Positions 34,872 to 46,000 of a stretch of DNA of 64,000 nucleotides are shown here, in pieces (the stretch's first letter is position 1; each line of letters starts with the position of its first letter). The notes beneath the pieces were generated by a model. The model saw only the letters and a program-made list of their open reading frames with translations. It made no database searches and was not told where the DNA came from. A program made the translations under genes and the position numbers. The DNA comes from Metallyticus violacea (lineage: Eukaryota > Arthropoda > Insecta > Mantodea > Metallyticidae): positions 29,518,501 through 29,582,500 of the forward strand of contig CM060834.1 in the NCBI GenBank assembly GCA_030762175.1, read 5' to 3'.

Positions 34872-35145
34872 GTATTTAACGCCCGTTTTTATTAGTGAGG
34901 CACCACAGGCGCTAAACACTGATGATACATGAAATGGAACGATTACTTGGGAAAGAAGTTTTTTTTATTTTTTTAAGGAAGGAAGGGTTCCAGGCCTAAG
35001 TTTAGGGTACCACCCCGTAATTTCCCATTTATGAGGGATGAGGAAAACCTAGAAAAACCTCATTCAGGGAAGACGATCCTGGTGGGAATCGAACCCCACA
35101 TCTCTCGCTCACGAGTCCGCGCCTCAAAGACCTGCCACCCGTGGC
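34872..35145 (-). mobile_element. SINE-B copy 2
   Basis: Reverse complement of the SINE-B plan. The 3' end TTTAACGCCCGTTTTTATTA is at the left. Then come GCACCACAGGCGCTAAACAC, CCAGGCCTAAGTTTAGGGTA, and the B box as GGGAATCGAACCCC. The head ends at CACCC near 35140. Confidence 0.93.
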
Positions 35146-35412
35146 AGTTCATGTTAAGTATTTCAAGATTTTCATCGTATTTTATGAAAATTTAACGGAA
35201 TTTTCAACGACCTTCGTACTTATAGACAAAGATAAACGGACCAAAACGGAGTCAGAAAAAGATGGACATAAACTGACTAAAATTAGAACAGATTTGGAAA
35301 CTTAATACGTATTTGTAGAATATGTTCGTTTCTTCTTCTATTAGTTGCAATTCTGTTGGAAGTATTATTACATTTTTTTTCTTTCTGTACATCTCCTTTC
35401 AGCTTTTTTACT

Positions 35413-35662
35413 AAAAGATCACGGGTTCAATCCCAACCAGGATCGGTGGATTTTTCGGGCGTACAAATCCTAAGTATTGCTTTCTTCGGAAGGGAAGTAA
35501 AGTCGTGGGTCCCGTGTCGTACATTTATGGCACGATAAAGAACCTCAAGCCTGATAAAGAGGCTCTGAGCAAAATTTATCGGCCGTTTCACGCCCTGAAT
35601 TGAATGGAACGCTGATGACCTGAGATGTTAAAGAGCGTCCGTAAACAAACCAAATCAACAAC
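35413..35662 (+). mobile_element. SINE-A copy 3, 5'-shortened
   Basis: It begins just before the B box (ATCACGGGTTCAATCCCAAC). The A-box half of the tRNA-like head is missing. The body is well kept: GGGCGTACAAATCCTAAGTA, CTTTCTTCGGAAGGGAAGTA, and the end GTCCGTAAACAAACCAAATC. Confidence 0.9.
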
Positions 35663-36037
35663 GAGCTCTCCTTATTCTTATTCCGTTTATTTAGCTAATT
35701 AATAAATTTTCTTAGAGTTGATGATGGTAATCGCTAGTTATTTCTTTGCGGACAAACAACACAAAACGAGAGTGTAACAATGCCAGAGACATATGGCGTG
35801 CGATGGTCTACAGTAGCCAGACTTCGCCGCCAGGTATTTCAACTGGATTTCAAGGACTCCTGCGCGAGGGTGATCTGCCTTAGGCGCTCTGGTACACACG
35901 CAAGGGGCCGTATCGAAATGGTTAATTAAATAAGTATGAGAGTAAACGGTAGGTATGTTAAACTCTGCTTTGTGAATTTCTGTACATTCCCACAGCTATA
36001 TAGAGGCAGAGAAAAAACATCTCAAAGCATCCTATAC

Positions 36038-36073
<36 letters not shown>

Positions 36074-36240
36074 ATATTCAGTAATTTGTTTATTTCCTCC
36101 GCGATGCATCGAGGCAGCCACGTTGTAAAATTGAATTTTCCACTTATTAGGATTTCTCTAACTGCGCATGTGTATTGTATGTTATGAATAACATTGAATA
36201 CTTTTGCATTCATGAAAACTGGATTTAATTTTATATATTA
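35663..36240. other. Unassigned stretch with a 31-base A tract
   Basis: A run of A occupies 36042-36072. Such a tract could be the tail of a retrotransposed sequence lying to its left, but I do not recognise that sequence. Confidence 0.4.
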
Positions 36241-36530
36241 TATGACCGCTGCATTACGAAATATTAGCGAATTCCGAAGGAATGTATTGCGGTTGTACCC
36301 ATTTTTGAAAATTTCTTAAAATCTCCATCTAGGAGAGGCACCGAAAATGAAAAATAATATATATGCATATATTATTGTTGTCTTCTAGTCATAGAAGGAC
36401 TCCACGAGTCCGAAATATAGCGATCTCAAGTGTTACAAAAGGATAAAACTTAGTGTTTTATCCTTTTGTACTATTATAATTACTGTTAATTTGTTACATT
36501 GTTAATAGTGTTACTTTATTTTCCTTTTTC

Positions 36531-36591
<61 letters not shown>

Positions 36592-37047
36592 TTGCGTGTG
36601 TGTGTGAATCTGTTAACGCTCTAGCTGTCACAATTTTTGTTTTCTCTCAACGAAACTCGACATATAACCATCAATTAGCAAACGATTTGTCGAGTTCGCT
36701 AACCAGCAATATTGAACCTTGGGGCTAGAGGTTCAACGTGTTTTATAAAGTATTAAAATCGCTCTAGCGGTCGCAACTTTGTTTTTACTCAACGAAACTT
36801 TGCGAAACTCGGTATATTTCATTAAAATGAAATAAAATAAATTTATAAAAGGATTTTCCGAAAATTTGGGCAATTGGGCCATTAGGAAAGGGGTTAAAGC
36901 GAAATTTAAAAAATTGCTTTAATGGTCAAAACTTTAATTTTTTTTAAAAAAAATGGTATATACCATCCAAATAAAATAAGAAAAATAGTTTCTGAAAATC
37001 AAAGAAATCAGGTTATTAAAAGTGGGGGTTTAACTGAAACCCAACAT
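36241..37047 (-). repeat. Composite satellite-bearing repeat, copy E (inverted)
   Basis: The tail comes first in window order: ATTCCGAAGGAATGTATTGC at 36269, then TCTCCATCTAGGAG. About 250 bp of spacer follow, holding a hairpin and a TA microsatellite (36541-36586). Then come three monomers in reverse, with GCTCTAGCTGTC, GCTCTAGCGGTCGC and a decayed third copy at about 36618, 36763 and 36915, together with CTCAACGAAACT boxes. The leader and middle modules are absent. Confidence 0.8.
36434..36470. repeat. Perfect 16-bp-stem hairpin
   Basis: TACAAAAGGATAAAAC (36434-36449) and GTTTTATCCTTTTGTA (36455-36470) are exact reverse complements around the loop TTAGT. A smaller hairpin, GGACTC-CAC-GAGTCC, lies at 36397-36411. 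Both sit between the tail and the array of copy E. Confidence 0.9.
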
Positions 37048-37079
37048 TTAAAACTCTTGGTCATGAGGGAGGATGAACT

Positions 37080-37515
37080 TACATAAGTGTTTGTGTCCAG
37101 TGTATGGGAACTGCGCTGTCGATACCGTTGGATGTTGAGCTAAGCGAGTGAAAGCATCAGGAAGTGTACAAACTGATCTCAGTGATCTGTCACGTTCCGG
37201 ACATGTTGAACCGCGCGCTCCACAATTGACCCTACAGCTCTCGATCAATGCTGGAAGTGTGTGTGCAATTATCGGGGACTTAGGGTAGTTAAAAGTGTAC
37301 TCAAAATGAATTCCACGATGTCTCAATCCGACCACAAGATTCAGATGAAAAAATAAATATTCGGAATTTTGTAGCGCTTTGATGCTGAGGGGGAGGCCTT
37401 TTTGTGTCGGATCTGGCACTTTTTGGAGCTCTTAAAGATCCTTTCCTTTGAACTCGTTTTGAGGACAGTGTGGTTGATGCAGTGAAGAATTTGCTAATTA
37501 AGAGGTAGGTGTTCC
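37080..37515 (+). pseudogene. Internally deleted mariner transposase relic
   Basis: The forward strand gives the mariner N-terminal half in broken frames: ASGSVQTDLSDLSRSG, INAGSVCAIIGDLG, KVYSK and IPRCLN. This follows the usual SxGSVxxIIxxxLxxxKVxxRWVPRxL order. RFDAEGEAFLCRI comes next, but the catalytic centre is absent. The sequence jumps to HFLELL/LFGALKDP and FEDSVVDAVKNLLIKR, which is the C-terminal region after the third Asp. The deletion therefore removes the whole catalytic core. It lies between two inverted copies of the composite repeat. Confidence 0.7.
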
Positions 37516-38095
37516 TATGTATCAATAAAACAAAAACATCTTACTATTTAAAAACAATTACAATACACAAGTAAATGTAAAAAATCAACAATATTCAATC
37601 AAAAGTTTCGTCTATTTGCTTTCGTTTTGAATTTTAATTTAAATGTTATTGTAGTGAAAATATGCAACGCAAAAGTTTTCTGAATATCATTACAGAACTC
37701 TCTTATATACAAATATAATTCTCAAATATACATTAGATTAATATTTCACTTTTGCTATCTTCACGACCATGCTTTTGTTAAATATAAAACATATGCATCC
37801 TTATAAATACAGTTTATATGATGAATTAATTCGTCCTTTTATTTAAATACAACACAGAAAAAAAATAAGAGTAAGAGTGCTTTTTAAATTTCGGGTTTCA
37901 AATATACTCCAATTGCTAGTGATCCAATTTCCCTAATTTTCGTAATCTATTTTCCTCATTTTATTTAAATCGTATATACCGATTTTTATTGTGGTAAAAC
38001 AAACATTGGTGCCGCTAGAGTGATTTATAAATGTTGAATTTCAGGTGAACACTCCCCCCCCCCTCCACTAATAGCCTGATTCATCTAATTTTCAA

Positions 38096-38163
38096 ACCGC
38101 CTGTGGTGCCTCAGTAGTAAAAACGGGCGTTAAACACTACTCAAAAAAAAAAAAAAAAAAAAA
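38096..38163 (+). mobile_element. 5'-truncated SINE-B tail inserted in the satellite array
   Basis: CCGCCTGTGGTGCCTCAGTA and ACGGGCGTTAAACACTACTC followed by an A run are the 3' end of SINE-B. The 13-bp direct repeat ATCTAATTTTCAA flanks it at 38083-38095 and 38164-38176. It therefore looks like a target-primed insertion of a copy that was cut short at its 5' end. Confidence 0.92.
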
Positions 38164-38945
38164 ATCTAATTTTCAAGAACTATTTTTCTTGTTTTATTTA
38201 AATAGTAAGTACGGATTTTCGTTGTGAAAAAACAAATATTGATAACACGAGAGCAATGTTTAAATGCTGGGTTTCAGGTAAACCCCATTCATAATAACCT
38301 GATTTGACTGATTTTCAGAAATTATTTTTATTATTTGATTAAAATGGTATACGCAGAGTTTTGTTGTGAAAAAGATAATATTGATATTGGTAGAGTTATT
38401 TTTAAATTTTGGGTTTCAGATAATCCCCACTCCTAATAGGCTGATTGCTCTGATTTTCATAAACTATATTTTTATTTAAATGTATATGCGGATATTCGTT
38501 GCTAAAAAGTATATAGTAATGCCGCTATAGCGATTTTTAAATGTTGGGTTTCAGGTAACCCCCTTCTAATAGTTCCATTTCACTGATTTTCAGTAACGAT
38601 TTTTCTTGTTTTATTTTAATGGCACATAACGAGTTTTCTTTAAAAAAAACATTAAAATTGCAACCGCTAGAGCAATTTTTAAATTTTGCTTTAACTCCCA
38701 CTCCTAATTGTACGAATGACCTGATTTTCTTAAAATACTTTTATCAATTTATTTTAACGAAATATACAATTTTCGTTGAGAAAAAAACGAAAACTGCGGC
38801 CGTTAAAGCGGCTTTTCATATTTTTTTATAATTTCGCTTTAGGTTGAACCTCACCTACAATGATTCAATTTTGTTGGTTAACGAACTCAACAAACCGTTT
38901 ATTAATTGATGCTATATGCCCAATTTCGTTGAGAGAAAACAAAAA

Positions 38946-39007
38946 TTGCAACCGCTAGAGAGTTAACGGACATATATGTATGTCCGTTACCTCTCTAGCG
39001 GTTGCAA
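38946..39007. repeat. 28-bp-arm snap-back hairpin at the end of the monomer array
   Basis: Arms 38946-38973 and 38980-39007 match at 27 of 28 positions and carry the monomer box CAACCGCTAGAGAG. One monomer end is thus present in both orientations around a 6-base loop. Confidence 0.92.
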
Positions 39008-39189
39008 ATATATATATAATTTTTTCGTTGTGTTTTCGGTATCTAGTAGATAGGAGATTTGAAGAAATTTTTCAAAAAATGTTTCATGGCTACAGCAGCA
39101 ATTTCTCAGGATAGGAGATAGAGATCGCGCGTAAAGCTACGAGCAGTGTTTTTATTTACTGAAACATAAAATCAAATTGTTTTTTGAAC

Positions 39190-39490
39190 TGTTGATAATA
39201 ATAAACGTTAAACTTGTTACAAAAATTTTGAAAACGATGCCCCTCAGCAGCAATACATTGCCAGCATCTGTGTAGTAAATTTCTTAATTTTAGCTAACTT
39301 TTCTTTCTTAAGAACACAGTGGTACGGAATATGTTTTTTGTCATTTGTATGCCCTGTCTTTCATAACCTTTCAAAAAGTTGGCGAATATTTCTGTACTTG
39401 GAGTATGATTGCTAGGATGTTCTCTTGCGAATCTCGTTACCACTTCTCTAGAAATGTTTTTACATATGTACCGTGCGTAAAAACCCCGTT
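39190..39490 (-). pseudogene. Possible helix-turn-helix N-terminus of a Tc1/mariner-type transposase
   Basis: A reverse-strand frame reads EVVTRFAREHPSNHTPSTEI and FANFLKGYERQGIQM. This resembles the 'RfPxrxxPsxxxixxlxxxfxexGs' part of insect transposases with a DUF4817-like N-terminus. No catalytic region follows. Similarity is modest. Confidence 0.3.
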
Positions 39491-39992
39491 CTCGGAGACT
39501 ATACTGTACTTATGTAGTGGCAACTAACGAAGTACAAATTAGTGCTGAATTTACACACAAATATAGCATTGAATAACACATGAGCGCAAAACTACTCATT
39601 AACAAAGCCACCCTCAGCAAACTGCCTGCACATGCATTATACGGCCTTGATAATGGATTCTTTCAGTATGCAGCCGCCCTTTACCGGCCCAAACTCAAAT
39701 AACCTCATTCCAGATCCAATGAGCAAAGCGATTTTAGCATTGTTGCAACTATATACTAGAAATAAGAGGTGACTATGATTGACAAGTTTGCTTTGATTTG
39801 TCTTCTCCCTCCTTCCCCCTTTGTGAGTAGATTATCTATGAAACGGGGCCAGGAGGGAGCTTTAACAATAGGTTAGCCGACCTTTCTAGTATGCAGAGCC
39901 TTACTATAAAAGTCTAACGGTGAGGCATGCTTTTTTTTACCAGATTGAACACTAAATGCATATTATTTATGTTCAATATTAGATTCTATTGG

Positions 39993-40052
<60 letters not shown>

Positions 40053-42750
40053 GTCCACTCCTGGTGTCAGGAGATCTAAGGTGTTAAAGTTGCAGAACAT
40101 ACAGCAACTAAAAAGAATAGGGATACGAAAATAAACGCACCCATGGACAGCTCTTCAAAGATCTGGTCTGTTGAGCTTGTAATAGGGGGAGGGGAAAAGG
40201 AGATAGAGAAAGCGATCATAAAATAAATAAACTGAAAAACATTTGAAGGGGAAAACTTTAAACTTATGTAAGGAATAACCAAGCTCATTTTCCCCATTTA
40301 ATGTAAACATTTTGTAAATTTGTTCTAAGCTTATATATTCAAATGATGAAGAACTTTTCTTGAAATATTAAAGGGGAAATACGAAAAAAAGAGTGTCCTC
40401 TCTCTTTTTAAATAAATTATTTTTGTATGTGCTAGAACATTAAAGATTGATATAAGCTTAAGACAAAACATCGCAAGATTTCTTCTAACTTCTAATTAGA
40501 AAGTAAACTATCCTATGAATATAAGGCTTTACGATTAACGAAATATTTATGAGAAAAAACAAACTTATCTTCTTCTAATAGGATGTGAAAAATACCAGAA
40601 AAAAAATCAATAAACACGAGCTCTACCAATCTTCGTCATCTACAACCTCGTTTAATCCCTCAGAAATGATACAACAGACTTGCAAATGTCGAAACCTTCT
40701 CACAAATGAGGCACATGGTTTCTTCAAGCCCTCCTCTCTTTGCTCAAATACAAAGTTGGACACGATCTTCTGACTTCAATGGCAATGTGAAGAATAGAAC
40801 GGTCGTATTCGCTGTCGCTGTCTCAAAAATATTGTGATCAAATTTATTCGGTCTTTACCGCGAGTAATTTTACATGTATGGGTAAAATGAGCAGTATTGT
40901 TCCTGAATTTATTTGCCCTGCATTTTGACTGTTTTGGCCCCTTAAAATTCTACACAGGCTGTTATAAGTATGCAAATATCTTTAGTTGTTATTTATAGTA
41001 AAGAAATGTGGCATTTACCTATGAAGTGTGTCAGTGCGGAAGTTTACATTAATTGCATTTGCACTTAATTGCTAAATTGCCCAATTAGTGGTCATTATTT
41101 CGTCTTGGTTCGTTCACTGTGCAAATAAAACAATCTGACTTTCCACTCTTACCAGTGCCGAGATTTTTTAACTTTTCTTTTGTACAACAAAGTGAAAGCG
41201 ATAGTTCATATGTTTGCTTAAGATCTATATCTCAAACAGCTGCAACGGCGTGATAAAACAAAGCGACTCTTTGGATAATATAAGCGTTAGGCGCTGTTTC
41301 TCTTAAATTAATTCAGACAGCTTTGGTTGGTTGTTGCAATGTGGTTTTTACCGTTCACAGTGCCAGAATATTTCAAAATGAAAGTAGCATATAGGGCTGC
41401 TCAGATATAAAGAATGTTCATAAAGTTTCAAGAAATGTTCATTATTTTGACAGCCAATGATATGAGATCTTACTGGGCATGTTTCAAAAGTTTCTGTCAG
41501 TCCACTGTGCAAAATCAACTACAATAACCACTTCCCATTCTTCACGGCACATGTAGAAAATAATGACGAAACATCGAAATATTTTTCTTCTCTAGAATGC
41601 AGATTTGGAGCCCTACTAATTCTATCGTTTATGGAAGGAGTTTTGCTGATCAAAATCGAATTGCTTTTTCGAGAAGAAGCTATTTTCTAGATGAAACACA
41701 AAAATTTATGCAATAAATGCATACTCAAAAGTATACAAACGTGGAAAAATCTGGAACTATACTATCACCGGCAAAAAAATTGACCTTTAATTAAAAGAAG
41801 TAACAAAGAGCTCAGAAATTAGTCATTAGATTGCTGAGCAAACGAACATTGTCTGAACAATTTATGTCCACAATAAATCGAATAATCATCTGAGTTTGAG
41901 GGTGTCTAATACATACATACTAAGCTTGAAAAAAGATGTTAAAAATAGCATGATTATTAATACCAAGGAAAAATTAATAACTATTAGCTACATGTTTCAT
42001 AAACTCATGCTGTGATAAAAAGTGTTAATTATTTACAATAGAATTTTAATGCAACATAAAATTAAAACAATCATGCCTAGATGCATCAAAATTTATATCA
42101 CAAAATGTTAGTAACTTAACAAAAGTTACAGATTTCTTTCAATTTAAAAACAATAAAAAGTATAATTTTATATAGATTTTTTTGCTTTCTTATAATAAAA
42201 TAGCATCTTTGTTATAATTGGAGTTAAATTATAGTGCAGCTTTAGACAATATCAACCTTCATATTTTGCTGCACTAAAGTTATGCTTTTGGCCGAGAACA
42301 ACCTAATTAAAATGTGTGATTTTGGTTATTTCCCCATTAAATAATAATATTTATGTGGCGGTAAACTAGTTTATAAATTATTTCACAATTTTAAGTCGCA
42401 TAAGTATGTCTATTTGTTAACTTAATTATATAAAATAATTTATTACGCAGTGAAGAAAATTATGTAAGAAATCGTTCTGTGCATGAGGTAAAATACAAAT
42501 AAATTACATGTAATTTAGGTAATCTGCCAACCCTGCTCTGGGATTACGAATGAAATTCTAAGCAGTGTTATAAATATTGTGGTCACAGCTACATAACATA
42601 ACGAGTGGAGACAACAGATTGACTAATTGCATTACTATTTACACTTCGTTGACTAACTCAATAATCAATTCTTTTTTTAAATATTGACAAATTAGAATCT
42701 CTGCTCTTCTGAAAATTAATTTACACGCTACGATTATTAATTATTGTGTG
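39491..42750. other. Unassigned stretch with a CT microsatellite and a possible TTAA-ended element
   Basis: A (CT)n tract occupies 39996-40049. TTAAAGGGGAAATA at 40368 and its near-inverse at 42327-42340 (13 of 14 bases) could be the ends of a 1.97-kb element, but the inner sequence shows little inverted similarity. No coding motif is recognised. Confidence 0.3.
39996..40049. repeat. (CT)n dinucleotide microsatellite
   Basis: Uninterrupted CT/TC repeat of 54 bases. Confidence 0.97.
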
Positions 42751-44379
42751 CAGCGGCGGCTCGTGCAAGAAATCAGGTGTGAAGTGCCTGTTTTTTAAAT
42801 AACCAACCAAAGGAATAAAATGAAGGGAACAAATATACAAAAGGTAATTATTACCAACATAATTCACTAATTTCCGAAAAATTAAATCCATACATTCCCA
42901 AAGCATTCAGATCCAAGACATTATTGAACTGTTATGCATTTCCTGCGTGTTTTTAATTAATATATTAAATAATACATACATCACTATTTCCAAAACAAAA
43001 AATTGCACGGAAAACTAAAAAGAGCATTCCGAATTTATGTTCATATAAGAAAATGTTTTCTTACAGTTTGATGTTAAATGTTATTACATACTCAGTTCAT
43101 TATTTTTCATCTCTTTGTGAAGTTTATATCTGCACTAGTACTAGCCAACTGATTTTATTTTATTTTCTCCGGCAGAGATTTAACATAAAAAGAGTTCTTT
43201 AACGGGTTTTCCAATGTGTTCGCCATGTTGTAGCATGCACAATGTAAAACAAACATGCCACAAACTCTTTCACCTCACATTGACGCATTAGAGCTGCCTG
43301 GTTTGTTAACTTGCCCACACAGTTACAAAGATCCGAAACTGCTGGAGCTGCTGGTGTGGTAGAGCACTCCGAAGAGCCCTAAAAGGGAGATAGCGGCCAC
43401 TTGTAAAATTGTAAATGTTGCATGTATTATATTTTTGCTAAACATAATGTAACCTATGCGTAACTTTCTGGCTGCAATATGTTGTTCCTTATTACAAAAC
43501 TGAGTTTTTCACTTTTTATCACCCATCATCTTATTGGAATTCGCAACTAATTCATTTATATATATACTATTAGTATATATATGTATATATACTAATCTTA
43601 ACCAAACCTCGGGTAAATCCTAGAAACCGGTGGATCCAGTGGTTTGCTGTGGCTCGCTACGGCCTGACGGACTACGCTCGAGTCCTTTTTGCAAATATAA
43701 ATTAATAGGGGCGGGTAAATCACTGTAACGGTGGCAAATATCCTTTAATTACAACAGAAAAATGAATTCGTAAATATCAATTTATAGTGCATTGTGTGCG
43801 TGGTACTGTGTTAATGAGTAAAACATTGGAATGGTGGCAAATCTTCTTTAACTCCGGCAGAAAAAAAAACACCAGAACTTGAGGGTTCGAAATAACTACG
43901 TTTACAATTATAGCATGACGCTCTATCCGTCTAAGCAATCATGCCTTGATATCATTTATGTATAATTCTGAAAACAAAAGCATTGCTAGTGATAAGGAAT
44001 ATTATTTTCTTTTCACTCTAATAATACTAATGATGTAGCCTAAAATTATGAAAAAGTTTCCCAATAAGCAACAGGTTGTAAATAAGAGTCTTGGCATCAC
44101 TTTTGAGAGGCGATTATGCGCATGCTCGTGCGTGCTTGATATCCTTATCATCCAGCTATATCTGTGGAAGTAATACTACCTGCAGCACACTACATTCGGC
44201 TCTCTCCGCTGTCGCTCGGAACTGCAGCTCTACCACACCAGCAGTTCCAGTGCACTCGGATCTTTCTTGCTGTATGGATAATTGGTTGGTTTGTTAGTTC
44301 ATGCACTTTAGGGCCTACCCGATGCGTCAGAGCTTCGTTCCAGGTTACAGAGAACTCCAGGCTTTTCTCCTGAAATATT
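42751..44379. repeat. Unassigned region with a ~110-bp inverted repeat pair
   Basis: 43290-43400 and 44190-44300 are diverged inverted copies. The best part is GATCCGA, then AACTGCTGGTGTGGTAGAGC (with one difference) on the left and its inverse on the right. The block at 42751 (CAGCGGCGGCTCGTGCAAGA) looks like the start of a DNA transposon with a CAG end, but no inverse of it was found nearby. An ATATAC-rich palindrome lies near 43565-43590. The coding frames at 44091-44408 overlap the right arm and are not convincing. Confidence 0.5.
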
Positions 44380-45100
44380 TCAGCTCTTACAGTACGAAAA
44401 GCATTCAATGTACTGTCGTAACCATCCTGGTAGCTTCACTATGGCGTCGATAAACTATTCTCGCAGCAAGTCCTTCATGTTGAGAAATAAGGCATAATCA
44501 GATGGAGAAAGATTCGGCGAATATGGTGAGTGCAACCCAAAAATGAACTTCAGCGATGCCAACTTTGCGTTCGTAGTGTTGCCGGTATAAGGCTGCGCAT
44601 TGTCATGTTGGAGGAATACTATTGACTACCTCCTCTTTGCTCCAAACCGTGTATGGGTCTCGTAGTACATCTCGCTGTTGACAGTCATTCCTTGAAGAAG
44701 CCAGTTCATCAACAGTATGCCTGAAGTGTCCCAAAAGACAGTGATCATCTGCTTGCCTGCAGTTGGAGCAGCACGAAATTTCTTGTGCCAGGGACTCCTT
44801 GAATGTTTCCATTGCATGGATTAGAATTTATTTTCTGGTGTGCGGTAATGTCACCACCTTTTTCAAAAAAAATCCTGATCTTCATTGCGAAATTCTAATA
44901 GCCGACGACAGAATCCAACCCTTGTGTCAAGTCCCATGGAAATTGGACTCGCGTTTTTCACATTCAAACTGCCGTGCAGGGTTGCGCAACCAACGCCTGT
45001 TGACTTTCCAATTCATTAAAGGTTACACATCTACAAGCCATAATCAATTCAGACATAATCTATGTTCCTTGGAGATCGCGATGCTGACGACCTGGACTAA
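44380..45100 (-). pseudogene. Mariner transposase relic with the second and third catalytic Asp
   Basis: The reverse strand near 44860-44640 reads MQWKHSRSPWHKKFRAAPTA and then GKQMITVFWDTSGILLMNW and GMTVNSEMYYE. After a frameshift, LQHDNAQPYTGNTTNAKL and FGLHSPYSPNLSPSDYALF follow (44632-44470). The Asp of HDN and that of PSDY are separated by 34 residues, the D34D spacing that defines mariners. The region before MQWKHS (to about 45100) is too degraded to read with confidence. The first catalytic Asp has probably been lost to mutation. Several frameshifts and a stop after the LLRE block make it dead. Confidence 0.85.
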
Positions 45101-45714
45101 CATTTGTCTGCGGCTGACGAACCCATTCACCCAAATGTAAACGGACTGCTGTGCGAGAGTCTTGACTGTATACGTCTATGAATTTCAACAGTTTTGGCGC
45201 CTTCCTTCCATAAAAACCACGCAGTCTAACTTTATCCATGATAGTCACCTTCCTTTTATTCATGTCTTTCTCTTTTTGACAACAAATAAACATGTCATTT
45301 CGTTACACACTCTACTTACAACCTCCATCTAGCGTCTGAATGGCGGATTAGTATCAGTCCATCGTCGGAATGAACGTGTCAAACGATTGTACGATATTCG
45401 TTAAACACAGCTACTGTTATAAATACTTTCCATAGAATACTTTTGATGCGGGAAGCTCAATGTAAGTATTTACAAGAGAGAGCTTCAAATATTTCATTTA
45501 TAGAACCATAGTTCGAAAATACATGTTATTGAGTTAAATAAATGGTGGTTCATAAGGAGCTGCCTCTAATTATGGTGCGCAAACAAAAAACTTCGGAGGA
45601 CGTTCAAAAGTCTTAACGTTCTGACACCGCCTTCTCGATCTGTGCTATTCGGGAACCTAATTAAGATGTTAGCTAGAAAATGTTGCTGAAGCACTGGAGT
45701 CTTTTTTCTTCTCA
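45101..45714. other. Unassigned stretch
   Basis: A 77-residue reverse frame at 45060-45293 contains MDKVRLRGFYGRKAPK, faintly like the linker of Tc1-type transposases. It may be the remnant N-terminal half of the adjacent mariner, but I would not rely on it. Confidence 0.3.
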
Positions 45715-46000
45715 TTTGGCACTGCAGCCCGGGCTGAGCTGTCCTGTCGCTTCTTTATTCCGTCTTACGACTTCATTGATAGAGGGCAGTACTGCAAGGG
45801 CAGGATGTGATCAGTCCGTAAGTCGCCTATAGTGATCGAAGAACGCCACTTCTCCATCAGGCAGCTTCCCAGTTATCCTCACGAGGCTGGGTGCATTCCG
45901 TTTCAGACCTCCCTAACTTAGAAGATTTCCTAAGCAGGTACCGGGAATCGAATCCAGCAATGCTAACCAGTAGATCAAGGAGCTGGAGTCTTTAATATGC
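45715..46000 (-). mobile_element. SINE-D copy 1
   Basis: On the reverse strand TGGATTCGATTCCCGGTACC is a B-box-like segment, followed by CTTAGGAAATC and GGGAGGTCTGAAACGG. Then come CCAGCCTCGTGAGGATAACT, GGGAAGCTGCCTGATGGAGA and ACTGCCCTCTATCAATGAAG. The same blocks in the same order occur at 58680-58870. Confidence 0.82.

Larger units (their letters stand above)
37520..39115 (+). repeat. Composite satellite-bearing repeat, copy D (nine monomers, with tail)
   Basis: The middle module (AATCAACAATATTCAATCAA, then ATTAGATTAATATTTCACTT and GCTATCTTCACGACCATG) leads into nine monomers. Phase marks lie near 37874, 38017, 38250, 38392, 38527, 38669, 38805 and 38957, plus one more partial unit. Spacing is 135-152 bp once the inserted SINE-B piece is removed. 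A snap-back hairpin ends the array, and the tail at 39020-39115 (TTCGGTATCTAGTAGATAGG) follows. The leader is missing, apparently replaced by the mariner relic. Confidence 0.83.

Noticed and set aside
40368..42340. Possible 1.97-kb transposon with TTAAAGGGGAAATA ends
   Set aside because: Only about 14 bp at each end match. The inner sequence shows no inverted similarity and no transposase, so this is kept only as a note in the region entry.
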